The notes beneath the pieces are model-generated. The model searched no databases and had not been told where the DNA came from. It worked only from the letters and a program-made list of their open reading frames with translations. A stretch of 64,000 bases of DNA. Source: Buddleja alternifolia (taxonomy: Eukaryota; Streptophyta; Magnoliopsida; Lamiales; Scrophulariaceae). The stretch covers positions 4,278,001 through 4,342,000 of the forward strand of contig CM033402.1 of the NCBI GenBank assembly GCA_019426215.1, given 5' to 3'. A program made the translations under genes and the position numbers. Positions 25,155-36,631 of the stretch are shown in pieces; positions within the stretch are counted from its first letter, which is position 1; each line of letters opens with the position of its first letter.

Positions 25155-25922
25155 ATGGAATTTATTGATTGGAATTTTCAACCCGAATTTTCCATTTGTG
25201 AAACTGTATTTCATGATGTTCCTTTGACGGAGATGATAGTAAATGACCCTTTTTATTCATCTTTCAGTCCGCCACATAACCCTGTATTTAACATTCCAGG
25301 TAATTAAATCTGAACTTTTTTAAAAATATTATTATTTTCAATATATACAATATATAGTTCCATTTTTATTTTCTTTTTGTGTTTAATTTCAGAACTATTG
25401 TGGGACAACTCTGGGAATGAAGTGAGAACAGGATCTGAAGATCAACTAAATCAGCAGCAGTTGCTATTTGATAACTCTACCAATAACGCGACAATGGTGA
25501 CATTTGATGAGAATTTACATGTGGAGGAAGAGAAGAAAATAGTTAGAAGATCAAGGAAAGTAGTGAAAACGTTGTCGAGGGTAATGATTTCGCAGTATTT
25601 TTACATGCCAATAAAACAAGCAGCAAAAGAATTGAATATAGGGGTAACCCTTTTGAAGGAAAGGTGCAGAGAATTGGGAATTAGGAGATGGCCTCATAGA
25701 AAACTCATGAGCCTTCAAACCCTAATCAAGAATGTCCAAGAATTGGGAATAGAGGAAGGAGATGGGAAGTTGAGAGAGTGGCAGAAATTGGAACAAGAGA
25801 TGAAATTAATGGAAGAGATTCCAGATATGCAATTGGAAGAAAAAACAAAGAGGCTAAGGATGAAATTTTTTAAGCTTAATTACATGAAAAGAATGTTGGG
25901 GAAGAAAACTAATTCACTTTAA
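25155..25922 (+). CDS. RWP-RK domain transcription factor, RKD type
   Basis: Two exons, 25,155-25,299 and 25,393-25,922, joined in frame by a GT-AG intron of 93 bp; the product is 224 residues. The start chosen is the ATG of MEFIDWNFQPEF, which gives an N-terminal exon open up to the donor. The RWP-RK domain is at about residues 118-175 (LSRVMISQYFYMPIKQAAKE, LLKERCRELGIRRWPHRK), with the diagnostic RWPHRK intact and a leucine-rich amphipathic segment after it. The tail (KTKRLRMKFFKLNYMKRM) resembles, from memory, the RKD4/GROUNDED group. RKD proteins are nuclear regulators of egg-cell and early embryo identity. No lesion is visible. It is unusual in lying inside the CACTA-2 boundaries, on the strand opposite to the transposase. 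Whether it is expressed cannot be seen. Confidence 0.85.
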
Positions 25923-26460
25923 CACCCACCATCAAATAAAAATTATAGTACCCACCATTGGTCATTGCAATGATTAACTTTAAAACCCACTAATCAATGT
26001 TGATACGGTATTTATAGGGATGTAAATGAGTTGAGTGGAGCCGAACAAGTTGTTGTTCAAGCTTATTTATGTGAAACATTATCGAACTATAAAATTTGTG
26101 CTTGATTTTGATTTGATTGTTAATCGAGCCGATCTCAATTATCGAATAGCTTGATTTTTATTTCAGCCTTATATATTTATATTAATAGTACTAAATAATA
26201 TATATTTATTTCTAGTTAGTATTAATTACACTTACATGAAAATTATGAATTTGTTATCTAATATCAGTCATGTTGACATTGATCATTAGATTTGAAAAGC
26301 AACAAAATGTAATTTTACCTTGCTCAGGTATAGTTATTAGATTTGAATTCAGTCGGTCTTTAAAATTCCGTCTCTGATGTCCTATTTTCTTGTAGTGTAT
26401 ATTACATATGATATAAGTAATTAGTGTACATGCAATTATTAAATAGTTAAATTTTTGGAT
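25923..26460. other. 3' flank of RKD gene with an extra internal CACTA-type terminus
   Basis: AT-rich, no gene. ATTTTCTTGTAGTG ends at 26,397, a second terminus-like motif inside CACTA-2, preceded by AATTCCGTCTCTGATGTCC, which is unlike the CACTA-2 subterminal words. It may be a remnant of a different small CACTA element; no partner start was found. Confidence 0.45.
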
Positions 26461-26849
26461 TTGTCATAGCATCAAAACACTAGCATCGAAAAATGTGGTT
26501 GCTATAAGTATCATTTTTATCGATTTGTATTATTCAACGAAATATTTCGTTGCTATTAAAAAAAATATTTTTGTTTATTTTAATCAAATAACCAGCTAGG
26601 AATGTAGCATCGAATTTTTTGGCAGGAAAATTCCCTCCAAAAATGAAAAATTCGATCTAAGCCAGCTACGAAATTCAGCAACGACAAACTTTCGATACTA
26701 ACCTCAACAACGAGAATATACGATGCTAATCTTAGTTTACGAAATTGAAGACCACAAAACTCTTATACGCTGCTAATATCGTTGCTAGTCAGCTGCGAAA
26801 TAAATGTCCATACTATTTTTCGAAGCTATCTCCATGTTTTCTTGTAGTG
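26461..26849. repeat. CACTA-2 5' subterminal repeats and terminus
   Basis: Short words AGCATCGAA, CGTTGCTA, ACGATGCTAAT and CAGCTACGAAATTC recur in both orientations and match those at 13.5-13.9 kb. The stretch ends in CCATGTTTTCTTGTAGTG. Confidence 0.75.
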
Positions 26850-27024
26850 ATCATTGTCTAACAGGTGATAGACTTGTGAAAAGGGTGCATCCGTGTGGTG
26901 CATGTGGGTGTGAATACCCATCTTTGCTAAAGTGTCACCCACTTGATTTGCTTCGCGCCAAATAGAATGAAAAGAGACATCCCAGTCTCGACTTTGCACA
27001 CTACGAATGCGGAAATCACATCAA
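26850..27024 (-). mobile_element. LINE-2 fragment, RNase H C-terminal part
   Basis: Minus-strand translation includes DWDVSFHSIWREANQVGDTL followed by AKMG, the conserved end of the RNase H domain in plant L1-type ORF2. It runs to the CACTA-2 boundary and continues in frame at 13,455 on the far side. The 5' end near 27,024 looks truncated, as usual for LINE insertions. Confidence 0.78.
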
Positions 27025-27244
27025 AATGGTCTCGTATGTTTTAATTATGCACAAATTCTGCCCAAAAAGTTCGTTTAAAATATTGATTAACGGAGTTTAC
27101 CGTTAAATATTGGACGTAATCCTTTAATGGAACCAAATGTGAAAAAAATTAAAAGTTATGGGATATAATACTGGAATCTTGTAATGAATGAGTCCAAATC
27201 AAAAAAAAGCCAAAGTTATTGGACAAAAAGTGCAGTATTCCCTA

Positions 27245-27345
27245 TAGAAAAATTATTAAAGAAAGTATTCCTGAAATCTGCTATCAGAATTGTTGTGCAC
27301 ATGAAATCCACACGGTATCATGGAATCAAATTTAAATATACTAGT
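27245..27345 (+). pseudogene. Detached terpene-synthase promoter fragment (copy B)
   Basis: AAAGTATTCCTGAAATCTGC through GGAATCAAATTTAAATATAC matches 55,045-55,140 upstream of the intact terpene synthase at about 85-90% by eye. The homology stops at 27,345 and resumes with the next promoter part near 32,730, so about 5.3 kb has been inserted between. Confidence 0.75.
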
Positions 27346-30300
27346 AAATGATACGTGCGTTACACGTGAATCATACGCTCTCGTAAAATAACTTATGTAT
27401 GTAAATAATTTTTAATTTAGAAATGTTACATATAATCAAAACTTCAATAATAATTTAGTTAAGTGAATTACTATTTACTAAACTATAATTATTTGAATAG
27501 TTAAATATTTATCGACGTGAAAGACTAAATTAATTAAAAGAATAAATTTGTTGAAAATTGTAACCTATATATTGGTGTAGTTTCATGTTTCATTTGTTCC
27601 TTCTCTTGTTTAATTTATATGCATTAAGCTCTTCCTTTTTCCTCTCCTTGAATACTTTGTGTACTTTCAGTTGTCCCCTCATTATGGTTCAAAAATTGTA
27701 TATATGTCTAGTCGTCTTGTTGATTTTTGATTCTTTTTTATCTTTCTCTATTTTCTAACCGTAGCAGTTTTTTTAAGGATCATTTGATGTGTCTCATTTT
27801 AAACTTAAGTACACTCTTCACAAAATCACATTTTGTAGATAATAATTTTCTTTTTATTTGCTTCACTACTGCTGAATGTATTATTTTCATTTATAAAACT
27901 AAATTTTGTTGATAAAAGTATAGGATAAGCAAAAAAAATGCATATGTTGCATTTTAAGACGCAATAGACAAACAATAATAACATAATGAGTAATACTTCT
28001 TTATTTTTTAACAGGATTCTTATTATCATCACTTTTAGATTCTATTCTTAGAATTTTTTAGAAAACAAAGCTCTAGCCATATTCAAAATAAATATTTTTC
28101 AATTAAGACTTATGATTTAGTTTCATAAATATATTTATAAAAACATATAAGCTTTTGAAATTAATGCAAATTATAATTGACTGATGAATACTTAAAATAT
28201 GAAAAAAATAGTAAAATGAACAAACATCGACCAATACAAAATTGTCAATAAAATATTTAAATAGACTAAATCAACGAACGTTCAGAAAAAACTAAATATA
28301 ATTTAATCAGGTAAAATCTTATTACTTAAACTATAGTAACTTTAAGCTTGTATAAATTCTTTTATTTGATCTTAGTTGACTCGTGATGTTGTTTTTTAAG
28401 TTTGTTTCATGAGATTTTTTTATTTTTCTCTTGAATATTCAATTATTTTGTCCCTTCATTCAATATATGATTGTCGGTGTTGCTTCTCTTCTTCTTTTTA
28501 ATTGATAAAATATTGAAATGAAATGAAATCGTAAACAAAAGAATACCAACAATTTTTGAAATTATTTTATCCATTTTCTTAGATTTTATATTACTTTTAG
28601 AAATTATATACATCTCATTTTAAATCATGCTATATTAAAAAAAATTCAATAGAAAATTGATAATTAAAAATAAAACTATTTGTATTGATCTAAATTTTTG
28701 TAATAAGTTACTAAGTTAGTAATTAAACACATTTAACTCATATGAAAGTGTACTAAATAGTTAACAAAATATATCAACTTTGAATTATAAATTTTCAGAC
28801 AATTCATGACATGATAATATATGTATTCCATAAAGCAAGTGTACTATACAAAGTATCAACTTTGAAGTTCAGATTTCCAAACAATCTAATAAGTAATATA
28901 TATACTATCAATAATTGTTAAATGTTTCATTCTTGCTCACACATTACTATCAAATATATTATACATCGGATAGAGAAATTAATATACAGTCACTACTTTT
29001 TAAATATTTCATTTTTACACACAATATATCAAATATCGGGTAAAAAGTTCATTTCTGTCACACTTGCATATAAAATTACAAATATATCACTAATACCAAT
29101 TAGATGACACATTTTTATTACCTTTGTATTGTATGCTTATAAGTATCATGTGTACGTCATACTGTAAATATGATTTTATATTTCCAATAATAAAAATAGT
29201 AATTTTCAAAATATACTTTGTACACTTGAACTATTCATTTTTGATAGTTCATGGACCATTTCGTTACGTTTAATAGTTGAGGGATTTAAATATGACAAAG
29301 TGAATAGTTCAGGGGTACAAAGTGTGTTTTGCCCTATATTATATTTGTAATTGCCATATATGAATACCAACTTAAATATATTGTTATGTTTGATGCAATA
29401 AAAATGGATATACCAATTTTTATGTAATAATAATAACATAAAAATTAAGGAAAATAGCAAATTACCCCCCCCCCCCAACCTATGAGGTGATGTGTACTTT
29501 GCCCCCCAGCCTATTAAAAGTTGCACTTAACACCCTAACATATCATATATGTGCACTTAACCCCCTCGGTCAGTTTCGGGCGGCACACAGGGGGCAAAGT
29601 GCTACAAACCGTATAGGTGAGGGGGCAAAGCGCACATCACCTCATATGTGGGGGGGGGGGGGGTAGCTGCTATTTTTTTTTTTTAAAATTCAAATATTCT
29701 TAATATTAACTTAACTCCCCTTGGTCATCTTCAGGAAAAATTTTACCCATTCATTGTTCAATTTAAATCATGCATATTGGGATTTATTTGGATTTTTTTT
29801 GAAATATTAGTTCTAGGTTTGAAATAAATAATTTACAAATATAAAAATAATTTTCAAATATGAGGTGATGTGCGATTTGCCCTCTCACCTATAAGATGAT
29901 GTGCGCTTTGCCCCCTCACCTATGCGGTTCATAGCACTTTGCCCGCTGTGTGCTGCCCGAAGCTGACTGAGGGGGTTAAATGCACATATATGATAGGTTA
30001 GGGTGTTAAGTGCAACTTTTAATAGGTTGGGGGGGCAAAGTGCACATCACCTCATCGGATTGGGGTGGTGGGGGGGGGGGGGTCTGCTATATTCTCTAAA
30101 AAGTAATAGAACTAGTATATGTTAATATTTGCTACAATAATATATTTCTTATTCTGGATACTTAAAAACTTCAAGAATTATACTCTTATAATGACATTTA
30201 CTTTTTGATTGTGGTACACTACAAAGAGCTTATAAGGTGATAACACCTTATAAGTTGTTGAAACTTATTTTATTCAAACTTTAACAACTTATTTCTAAAA

Positions 30301-31140
30301 TAAGATATGGAGCTTATAAGCTTTAGAAATATCTTATAGGTACTAAGAATTTATAAGCTCTTTATAATAAATTTAGCCAAACACCTATAGTGTAAATGAT
30401 ATACTATAATTTTTTAGCTAATTTATTGATCATCTTTCATATTGTTTTAGAACAGATCTTTAGGATTTACTTCCAACCATTAGATATTTGGCACTGTGTG
30501 ATGCCTATGGTTAACGACATAGTATACATTCTTTGTTTTGGAATTTTGCCTATACACGATTGGTGTTTCACTTATAGAAGAATTTGAAGAAAAGCAGATT
30601 TAAGTTTTTTTTATTCCTTTTTAACTTCTAATGAATATTTTATATTGTCTTTATGTATTCTTAAATTTGATTATTTTCTATATATGAGTTTTTGTCTTCT
30701 GAAAGACCAACACAAAGATGAACGGAAGCCTTTGTTCTTTTATACCAACAGATCACTGCCACAATTAGTGATTATTGCTAATTAAGTAAGAAAAAAATCT
30801 TTTATAGTTAAAATATTATTTTGTTTGAATGAAAATTAATGGGAAGTCATTAGTTTGGACTCATGAGAACCGGTGCAATACGTGTATATATATAAAACTT
30901 AATTTCTTAGTTTTCTTCTTATAATGAATGAATAAATAAATGAATAGGAGGAATCTTATATAACTGTACATCTATATGTAATTTCATTGTAGAGTTCTAA
31001 TGTAATTACACCATAAAAGTTGTAGATACTTAAAATTTGTTTTTGACTCTTTCGCCATTAAAAGTTGAATTCTATAGGGATATTTGAGGTACATAAAAAA
31101 TGTAAAAAAACCAACTCGTACTTTTACAATAAAATAAATA
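27346..31140. other. AT-rich gene-free stretch inserted in copy B promoter
   Basis: No gene is supported; frames are short and AT-driven. The left edge carries GATACGTGCGTTACACGTG and the right part (about 30,870-30,887) GGTGCAATACGTGTAT, a pattern seen at the edges of some plant Helitrons, but no TC start or CTRR hairpin end could be confirmed. The only structured part is the inverted repeat pair at 29.4-30.1 kb. Confidence 0.5.
29449..30097. repeat. Inverted pair of about 230-bp repeats
   Basis: Unit 1 at about 29,449-29,680 and unit 2 at about 29,860-30,097 are reverse complements. For example CTATTAAAAGTTGCACTTAA in unit 1 is mirrored near 30,010 in unit 2. Both have G/C homopolymer edges and a TAGCAAATTACCCCC-like border. 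A transcript across both could fold into a long hairpin with a loop of about 180 bases. Confidence 0.8.
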
Positions 31141-31148
31141 TATATAGG

Positions 31149-32651
31149 GTATGGATCAAATACATACCTTGCCATTAGGTAAGATCTAAGACCCAATCTT
31201 AACCATTTAAACCATTTGATCTCAAGGTCCATATTTAAAGCCATTATTTCAGTTTTATCTTTAATTTAATGATGATAGGGGCATTTTAGTCAATAGGTCT
31301 AACAAACCGATGAAAATATCATGCAGGATCAGTTTATCCCCCTTATTTCGCCCATTAACAGATTTTTTTTCTCCAATTAATTTTTTCTCGATTCATCATC
31401 ATCATTGTCGTCGTCAATTCATCATCACCGTCAAACTCAATCCGAGAGATGCAAGCAGAACGACGATTTGATATCTACTGCAGTACCTTGTGGATTTTCT
31501 CAAATTGCTGTGGATTTTCAGCAGAATCATGGCTGAAAGGAAAGAAAAAGAAAAAGAAAGTGGAAGCTATGGTAGAAATCTTTGGTCATGTCATATTCAT
31601 AGTGTTGGTCAGCATTATATACATACATACATACAGAATAGAAGAAGACAGGGAGAGAAGAAAAGACGAAGGGGAAGAAAACATAACAATTAGTGATTTT
31701 AAACAATCATACAGTAACTTATAACACATTATACAGTAGCTTATAAACCATTATACAGTAAATACAACGGTGATATACAGTGTGTGATTAGTGACATACA
31801 ATTAGTGATTTCAAACCATTATACAATAAATATGTTTTTGGTTGATTTCTTGTATAAATAATATGACTATTGAGGACGAATACAGTTTTTTTTTATTGAT
31901 TTACCATGCATATTTGTGTAACCAATGGTGTGTATTTTTAAATTAGTGAGGGTAGTGTTCATGTATTATATGTGTGTGTACTTATTGTATAATGCATTAA
32001 ACGATAGTGTATAATGTCTTTTATTGTGTTGTATAATGGTTTATCATAATCGGATTATATGCTTTATAACATAAACTGTATAATATAACCTGTGATACTG
32101 TATAATGCTTTATAATATACTGTATAATGTTCTAAATATCAGTGTATATTTGTTTGAAATCATTGATTGTTCTGTCAATAATCACACAGTGTATATCATC
32201 ATTGTATTTCCTGTGTATTTTTTGTATGAACTATTGTACAATAGAATAATTATCTATTTTGGAATGTTTTTCGAAGAACAACTGAAAATGGATTGTTTTG
32301 CTGCTCCTTTTTTTCTAATTGGGTGAGATTTTAGGGCTCTTTTGTGTGCGAAATCCGAATATCCAGTTAGATTTGGGAAGATATGGCTTTAATACGGATT
32401 CAAATCGTGATTTACAGTGATTTTTGCGTGGGTTTGAATATGAGAGATTTTATGGAGACGGGGAGTTAATTTAGGGAGTTGCTTGCTGTATAATGGGATG
32501 TATTTTACTATTATACTCCTAAGGCAAATACAAATGGGTTTCCAGCGCTGTTTCTAGTTTTATTTTGGACTGTTGGATTTAATGGATCTAATGATGTATA
32601 TTGGGTTTTATATCTTATCTAAGAGGGGGTATGTATTAGATATTGACCCTA
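31149..32651. mobile_element. Putative non-autonomous Mutator-like element, 1.5 kb
   Basis: Left end GGGTATGGATCAAATACATACC, TTAGGTAAGATCTAAGACCC; the right end in reverse complement is AGGGTCAATATCTAATACATAC, TTAGATAAGATATAAAACCC. Imperfect inverted repeats extend about 60 bp. Flanks are TA-rich on both sides, so the target duplication cannot be read with certainty. The interior contains repeated TTATACAGTA/TGTATAATG words and a short low-complexity frame at 31,449-31,724, which is not called as a gene. Confidence 0.6.
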
Positions 32652-32689
32652 TATATATATTATATTTTACATAGCTTATGTATATATAT

Positions 32690-33012
32690 TCATGCATTTC
32701 GTCACCAATAAGGCAATAATATTAAAATTAATCAAGTCTTCCGTTCACCTAACCGACAGCCCTCGCTACAAATTAGTAATGCATGGCTCCAACTTAGTTT
32801 GCAATTATAAGCATAAATTTCATGTATCCATGGCTGCCGTAAGCGTTTTCCAGGGTCCAAATGTGAAGGTTTATGGGCACAGGAAAATTTCATTTTCTTT
32901 AGACAGTAGTCAGGTTAAAAAAAATAAATTTTATTGTAAATTTCGAAGCGAATTCAAGCAGAAACAACACGGCTTATCCTTGAGACCCCTCATGTTAATT
33001 TGTAGTGAATGA
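32690..33012 (+). pseudogene. Terpene synthase exon-1 fragment (copy B), first half
   Basis: Matches the TATA region, 5' leader and first part of exon 1 of the intact gene at 55.2-55.5 kb. CGTTCACCTAAC, then CGCTACAAATTAG where the intact gene has CACTATAAATAAG (so the TATA box is weakened), then ATG at 32,830 and a frame reading VFQGPNVKVYGH, ISFSLDSSQV, HGLSLRPLM. Homology stops after this LRPLM and a short unrelated tail ends at TGA (33,010-33,012). The second half of exon 1 reappears at 35,776. No catalytic exons are present. Confidence 0.85.
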
Positions 33013-34482
33013 CTTAGTTTTTGACTCATGTTATCATTGTTATTTAATTTCCCTTTTGATGACTTCGAGAGAAGTTTGCTTATTCTTAGTTCATGCCCAA
33101 GGACACGCACATGTCTAAGTGTGGGCATGTCTGATTAGTGATTTATATCCCTAGTAATCTTATTTAATTCTAATACTTTTATTTGATATTTGATGCTAAG
33201 TATTTTTCTAAATTCTTGATTTTATCTTATAGGGTCATCCAAAGATATTTTAGGAAAATGAAAAAAATGGCGCAAAATTAAGAATAAACGATTCTCCAAG
33301 TGCCGCAATAGTATTTCAACTGTAATTCTCTTCATATATATCCAATCAACTCTACTCTTGTGCCATTGTAAAGCTAAGAGATATTGCTTCATTCCGTATG
33401 TTGAAAACGTAGATTAATTCTGTCCAAAAGAAGGAGAAAAAGAAAATGGAAGTGAACAAAGCAAAAGATCAAAATGAAGTCTAATGTTGTGATAGATTTT
33501 ATGTTTCTTTAACGGATGAATTAATTCTTGGATCATTGTAAAGAATTGTAGATCTATTTCTTAGCTTTCCATAGCAACTTGATTCGTCTCAATCAGATAT
33601 ATATAGAGACAGATATGGACAATTTACCGAGATTTGCCATGGGGCCACGACTAGCAAAAACGCTTGCTGCAGCGCGAGTTGTGCATAGCCACACTGGTTA
33701 GCCCTAGCGCAAGTTGTCCAATTTTGACCCTATTTTGGCCCTATAAATAGACTTTTAACCTATTTTGAGCCAATCTTTTTCTCCAAGTATTGTTCATCTC
33801 TGTATCTTTGCACAATTTTGGATGATTTTAGCCTTGAAGATGAATTTTACAGTCTAAAAACCTCATTCCGGCAATTGTAATACGAATTCAGCATCTTGAT
33901 TTGTGAGATTTGTTCTTAATTTACTTTTTCTAATTGAGTATTTGATTTTCTTGATTACATGCTTAGTATTTGATGAAATGCTTGACTAAGATGTACACTT
34001 TGTTATTGTGTCATTGATCAATCGCTAGATAAGGTTAAATTGCTATAAATCAAGGCCTTACTTAGTAGCAACTATGGATTAATATTGATGAATGTTTGAT
34101 ACTAGGTCCTTAAGGGAAAATCAATGTCATTAGGTTTCATTCATGCTAGCTAGGTGGATTAATTCTTAATGTCAACTCTCTTTTCGTGATTAATGTTTCT
34201 CCTTTAATTAATTGAAAGCCAAGTCTCAAAATGCATTTTAGAAGTTTGGATTTTTCGATTGGCTATCTATTGGTAAATTACACTTAAGAAAAGAGCAAGA
34301 GGTTCATATACTATCATTATTTCTCTTAATTGGATACTTGATTAAAATTAATCTCATGTTTCTATGATCAAATCGAGAAGATGAATGTCGATTACAATTG
34401 AACGGGTTTCTACGTTATTGTTTATCTCTATCATTTAGTTGCTTACTTTATATTTTCGCTTGCTTAGTTTTCATACAATTAC

Positions 34483-34515
34483 CCCCCCCCCCCCGGCCCC
34501 CCCCCCCCCGGCCAC
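34483..34515. repeat. C-homopolymer tract
   Basis: Two runs of 12 or more C separated by GG, then GGCC and CCCCC. The equivalent positions in units A (about 12,350-12,372) and C (about 51,426) are shorter, so this tract has expanded. On the minus strand it could form G-quadruplex structure. Confidence 0.8.
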
Positions 34516-35775
34516 CCCCAATTCGTTGTCACAAGTTTCTAGCAATTGCAATCAATCTGCACTTGTTTGAGTTCGACCCTTGCTTATCACCATTACTAGA
34601 TATCAAGGTAAATATAAATAGTACTTTTGGTGTGGTATAACACGTATCAATGTATAATTATGAAAATTACTGACAGAATTGTTGCGAGCATCAAATTGCC
34701 CTTTCAAAATTAATATATATACATATATGTTTTGTTGACTGCTGGAACAGATATTAAACGAGCTCCTATTTAATTTACAGTTGTGAAGAGCGTTACTTAT
34801 ATTACAAGCATAAACACTAAAATATATATCCCATTTGTGAATTATATAAAGCATAAGCAACACACTCGCGTTAGAGGCTTAGCCCGATTGGATGAATTGC
34901 TATTTTTAATTTGTTTTTTTTAAGAAAAAGTAAGGCTGTGTTTGTTTGTGTTTTCAAATCCAAATTTTCATTTTCATTCTATTTGAAAATGAAAATACAC
35001 AATTTATACCATTCTTAATTAAAAATACACTAATTTTCATTTCCACTTTCACATTCTCCAATAACTATCTTTTACTTTACCAATTCATACTCACAATTTT
35101 ATTTCTTTCACATCTCCTTCTAAAAATCCATTTTTTCGTCAACACTTATGGTAATATAGTAGAATAAAATACATATTATTAACCTTTATAGGTGTAGATT
35201 TTAAAACCCATTTTAAATATTTTTAGTACTTTTTTTGGGTCAATTGTTGTCAATTTTACTTATAAGTATATTTAATCAATATAATATTATCTATTATTTT
35301 ATATATACTATATACATAATCATTACACTTAACTAACTCAATAATATCACACATCATCAAATCATCAATTCCAACCATTCTCAGAAACGCAATCAAACAT
35401 GCCGTCATTTTCACATAAAAATCAAAAAACTCATTCTCCCATATGTTTTAGAAAATGACGGTTGAAAATGAAAAGAAAACACATCCAAACAGAACCTAAG
35501 AGATTTTATTTGAAGGGAGATATGATGGTTAAAGTGTCAAGTGTGGAGGAGTAGTTTTTTTTTTTTATTTTAATAGAAAATAGTTAATAATCATGTGGGA
35601 TGTGATATGTTATTTTTTGTAAAAAAAATTACTTTTTTTATTTTTATGAGAAATGGTATGGATGAGTATTTATTCTATAAGAAAGTCTAGACACATCGTA
35701 TGAAAAAAGTCTATGAAAAATTGAAAATTGGGAAACATGTGGTCATCCAATTGGGGCCTTATCTTTTAGACTCTA

Positions 35776-35871
35776 ATGGCCATGGCTTCTTCCAGTGTTG
35801 TTGATGGTCGAGAAGAGATCACTAATCCACCTTTGAAGGCTTTTTGCCCGAGCTTGTGGGATCTCACATGA
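35776..35871 (+). pseudogene. Terpene synthase exon-1 fragment (second half), unit B
   Basis: ATGGCCATGGCTTCT onward reads SSVVDGREEITNPPLKAFCP then SLWD and stops at TGA. It corresponds to residues about 58-85 of the intact enzyme (AATSVVDAPEESNNPPVKAF, SPSLW). Homology ends before the FDD segment and no donor or later exon follows. Confidence 0.82.
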
Positions 35872-36631
35872 AATTTTGCAAAAGATTAATAAAAAATGTC
35901 GACTAACGGAACATATGACTTCGACTGTTCAATTTTTTCTGCAACAAAAAATAATGTATTGACAAAATTTGAAGTGACAATGTTAGAATTGTCACTAGAT
36001 TTACATAATAAGTGATAGTAATTCCTGCTTTGTCAGAATGAAGATTCTTAATGACCGAATTTTCTTTAAAGTTGCCCTTCTTGACAATTAATGACACATG
36101 TATAGTGACAACACTTATAGAGTGACAACACTTATAGAGTGACAACAATAATGACATTCACTAAGTTGTCATTAAAGGTGTGTCACTAATTGTCAATAGT
36201 GACAGCAATTTTCTTGTCAGTAATTAACAAAAGTGACAACTTTTATAAAAATCTTGTCACTACTAAACATGTAAAATCTATTGTTGTGACAAACCAAAAA
36301 TTCTTGTCATCAAAAATTTGTACTTAGTGACAACTTTTATAATGTCACTTGATATTTTGTCACTTATATCTTATTTTTATATAGTGTTTGAACGGAAATT
36401 TTGGTATTGAGCTAAATGTGAGACATTTTGAAAATTATGGGCGCTGGAAATGTAAGATTTCGTAATAAATAAGACTACAACTGAAACGGGCCAAAGTTGG
36501 GAACCTAAAATATGATTTCCCCTTTTTATTTGTGCTTAAGTTTGTATTAAATTATTGTCAAATTTATATAAGTTAGGTATAAAGGTAAAATTGTTAATTA
36601 GGTGTGCGTGTTGTAATTTATATATTTTGTT

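Larger units (their letters stand above)
13458..26849 (-). mobile_element. CACTA-2: 13.4-kb CACTA element carrying host-like genes
   Basis: Ends are CACTACAAGAAAACAT at 13,458 and its inverted form finishing at 26,849. The outer flanks are two parts of one LINE reading frame, so everything between entered there. The target site is ATC on the right (26,850-26,852). On the left ATC overlaps the first base of the terminus (13,456-13,458), as if one C were lost. Contents on the minus strand: decayed TNP2 (16.8-20.6 kb) and a TNPA-like gene (14.2-16.6 kb). Between the transposase start and the 5' end lie 6.2 kb holding an F-box gene and an RKD gene; in CACTA-3 this interval is 1.6 kb. Confidence 0.78.
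33286..36631. repeat. Unit B: 3.3-kb segment duplicated at 50.2-53.0 kb
   Basis: Colinear with unit C from AACGATTCTCCAAGTG (33,286 and about 50,233) to the GGTAAAATTGTTAATTAGGT block (about 36,583 and 52,950). It contains an LTR-like stretch with CCCTATAAATAG near 33,740, a C-rich tract at 34,483-34,510, a promoter-like block at about 34,660-34,860, a terpene-synthase exon fragment and a region rich in GTGACAA/TTGTCAC words (35,975-36,385) ending in a TATATAGTG CACTA-like border. No complete gene is seen. The insertion of LINE-1 truncates it on the right. Confidence 0.75.

Noticed and set aside
13455..26400. CACTA element 13,458-26,397 with TSD TAT
   Set aside because: The 26,397 end has unrelated subterminal sequence, and the LINE reading frame rejoins only with the 26,849 end; TAT is common in AT-rich DNA.
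27346..30900. Helitron with defined ends
   Set aside because: Suggestive CGTGCGTTACACG and GGTGCAATACG words are present, but no TC/CTRR termini, hairpin or RepHel coding sequence could be confirmed.
31449..31724. 91-codon frame with a hydrophobic stretch
   Set aside because: It sits within a non-autonomous element and has Lys-repeat and AT-rich composition, with overlapping frames of similar length.
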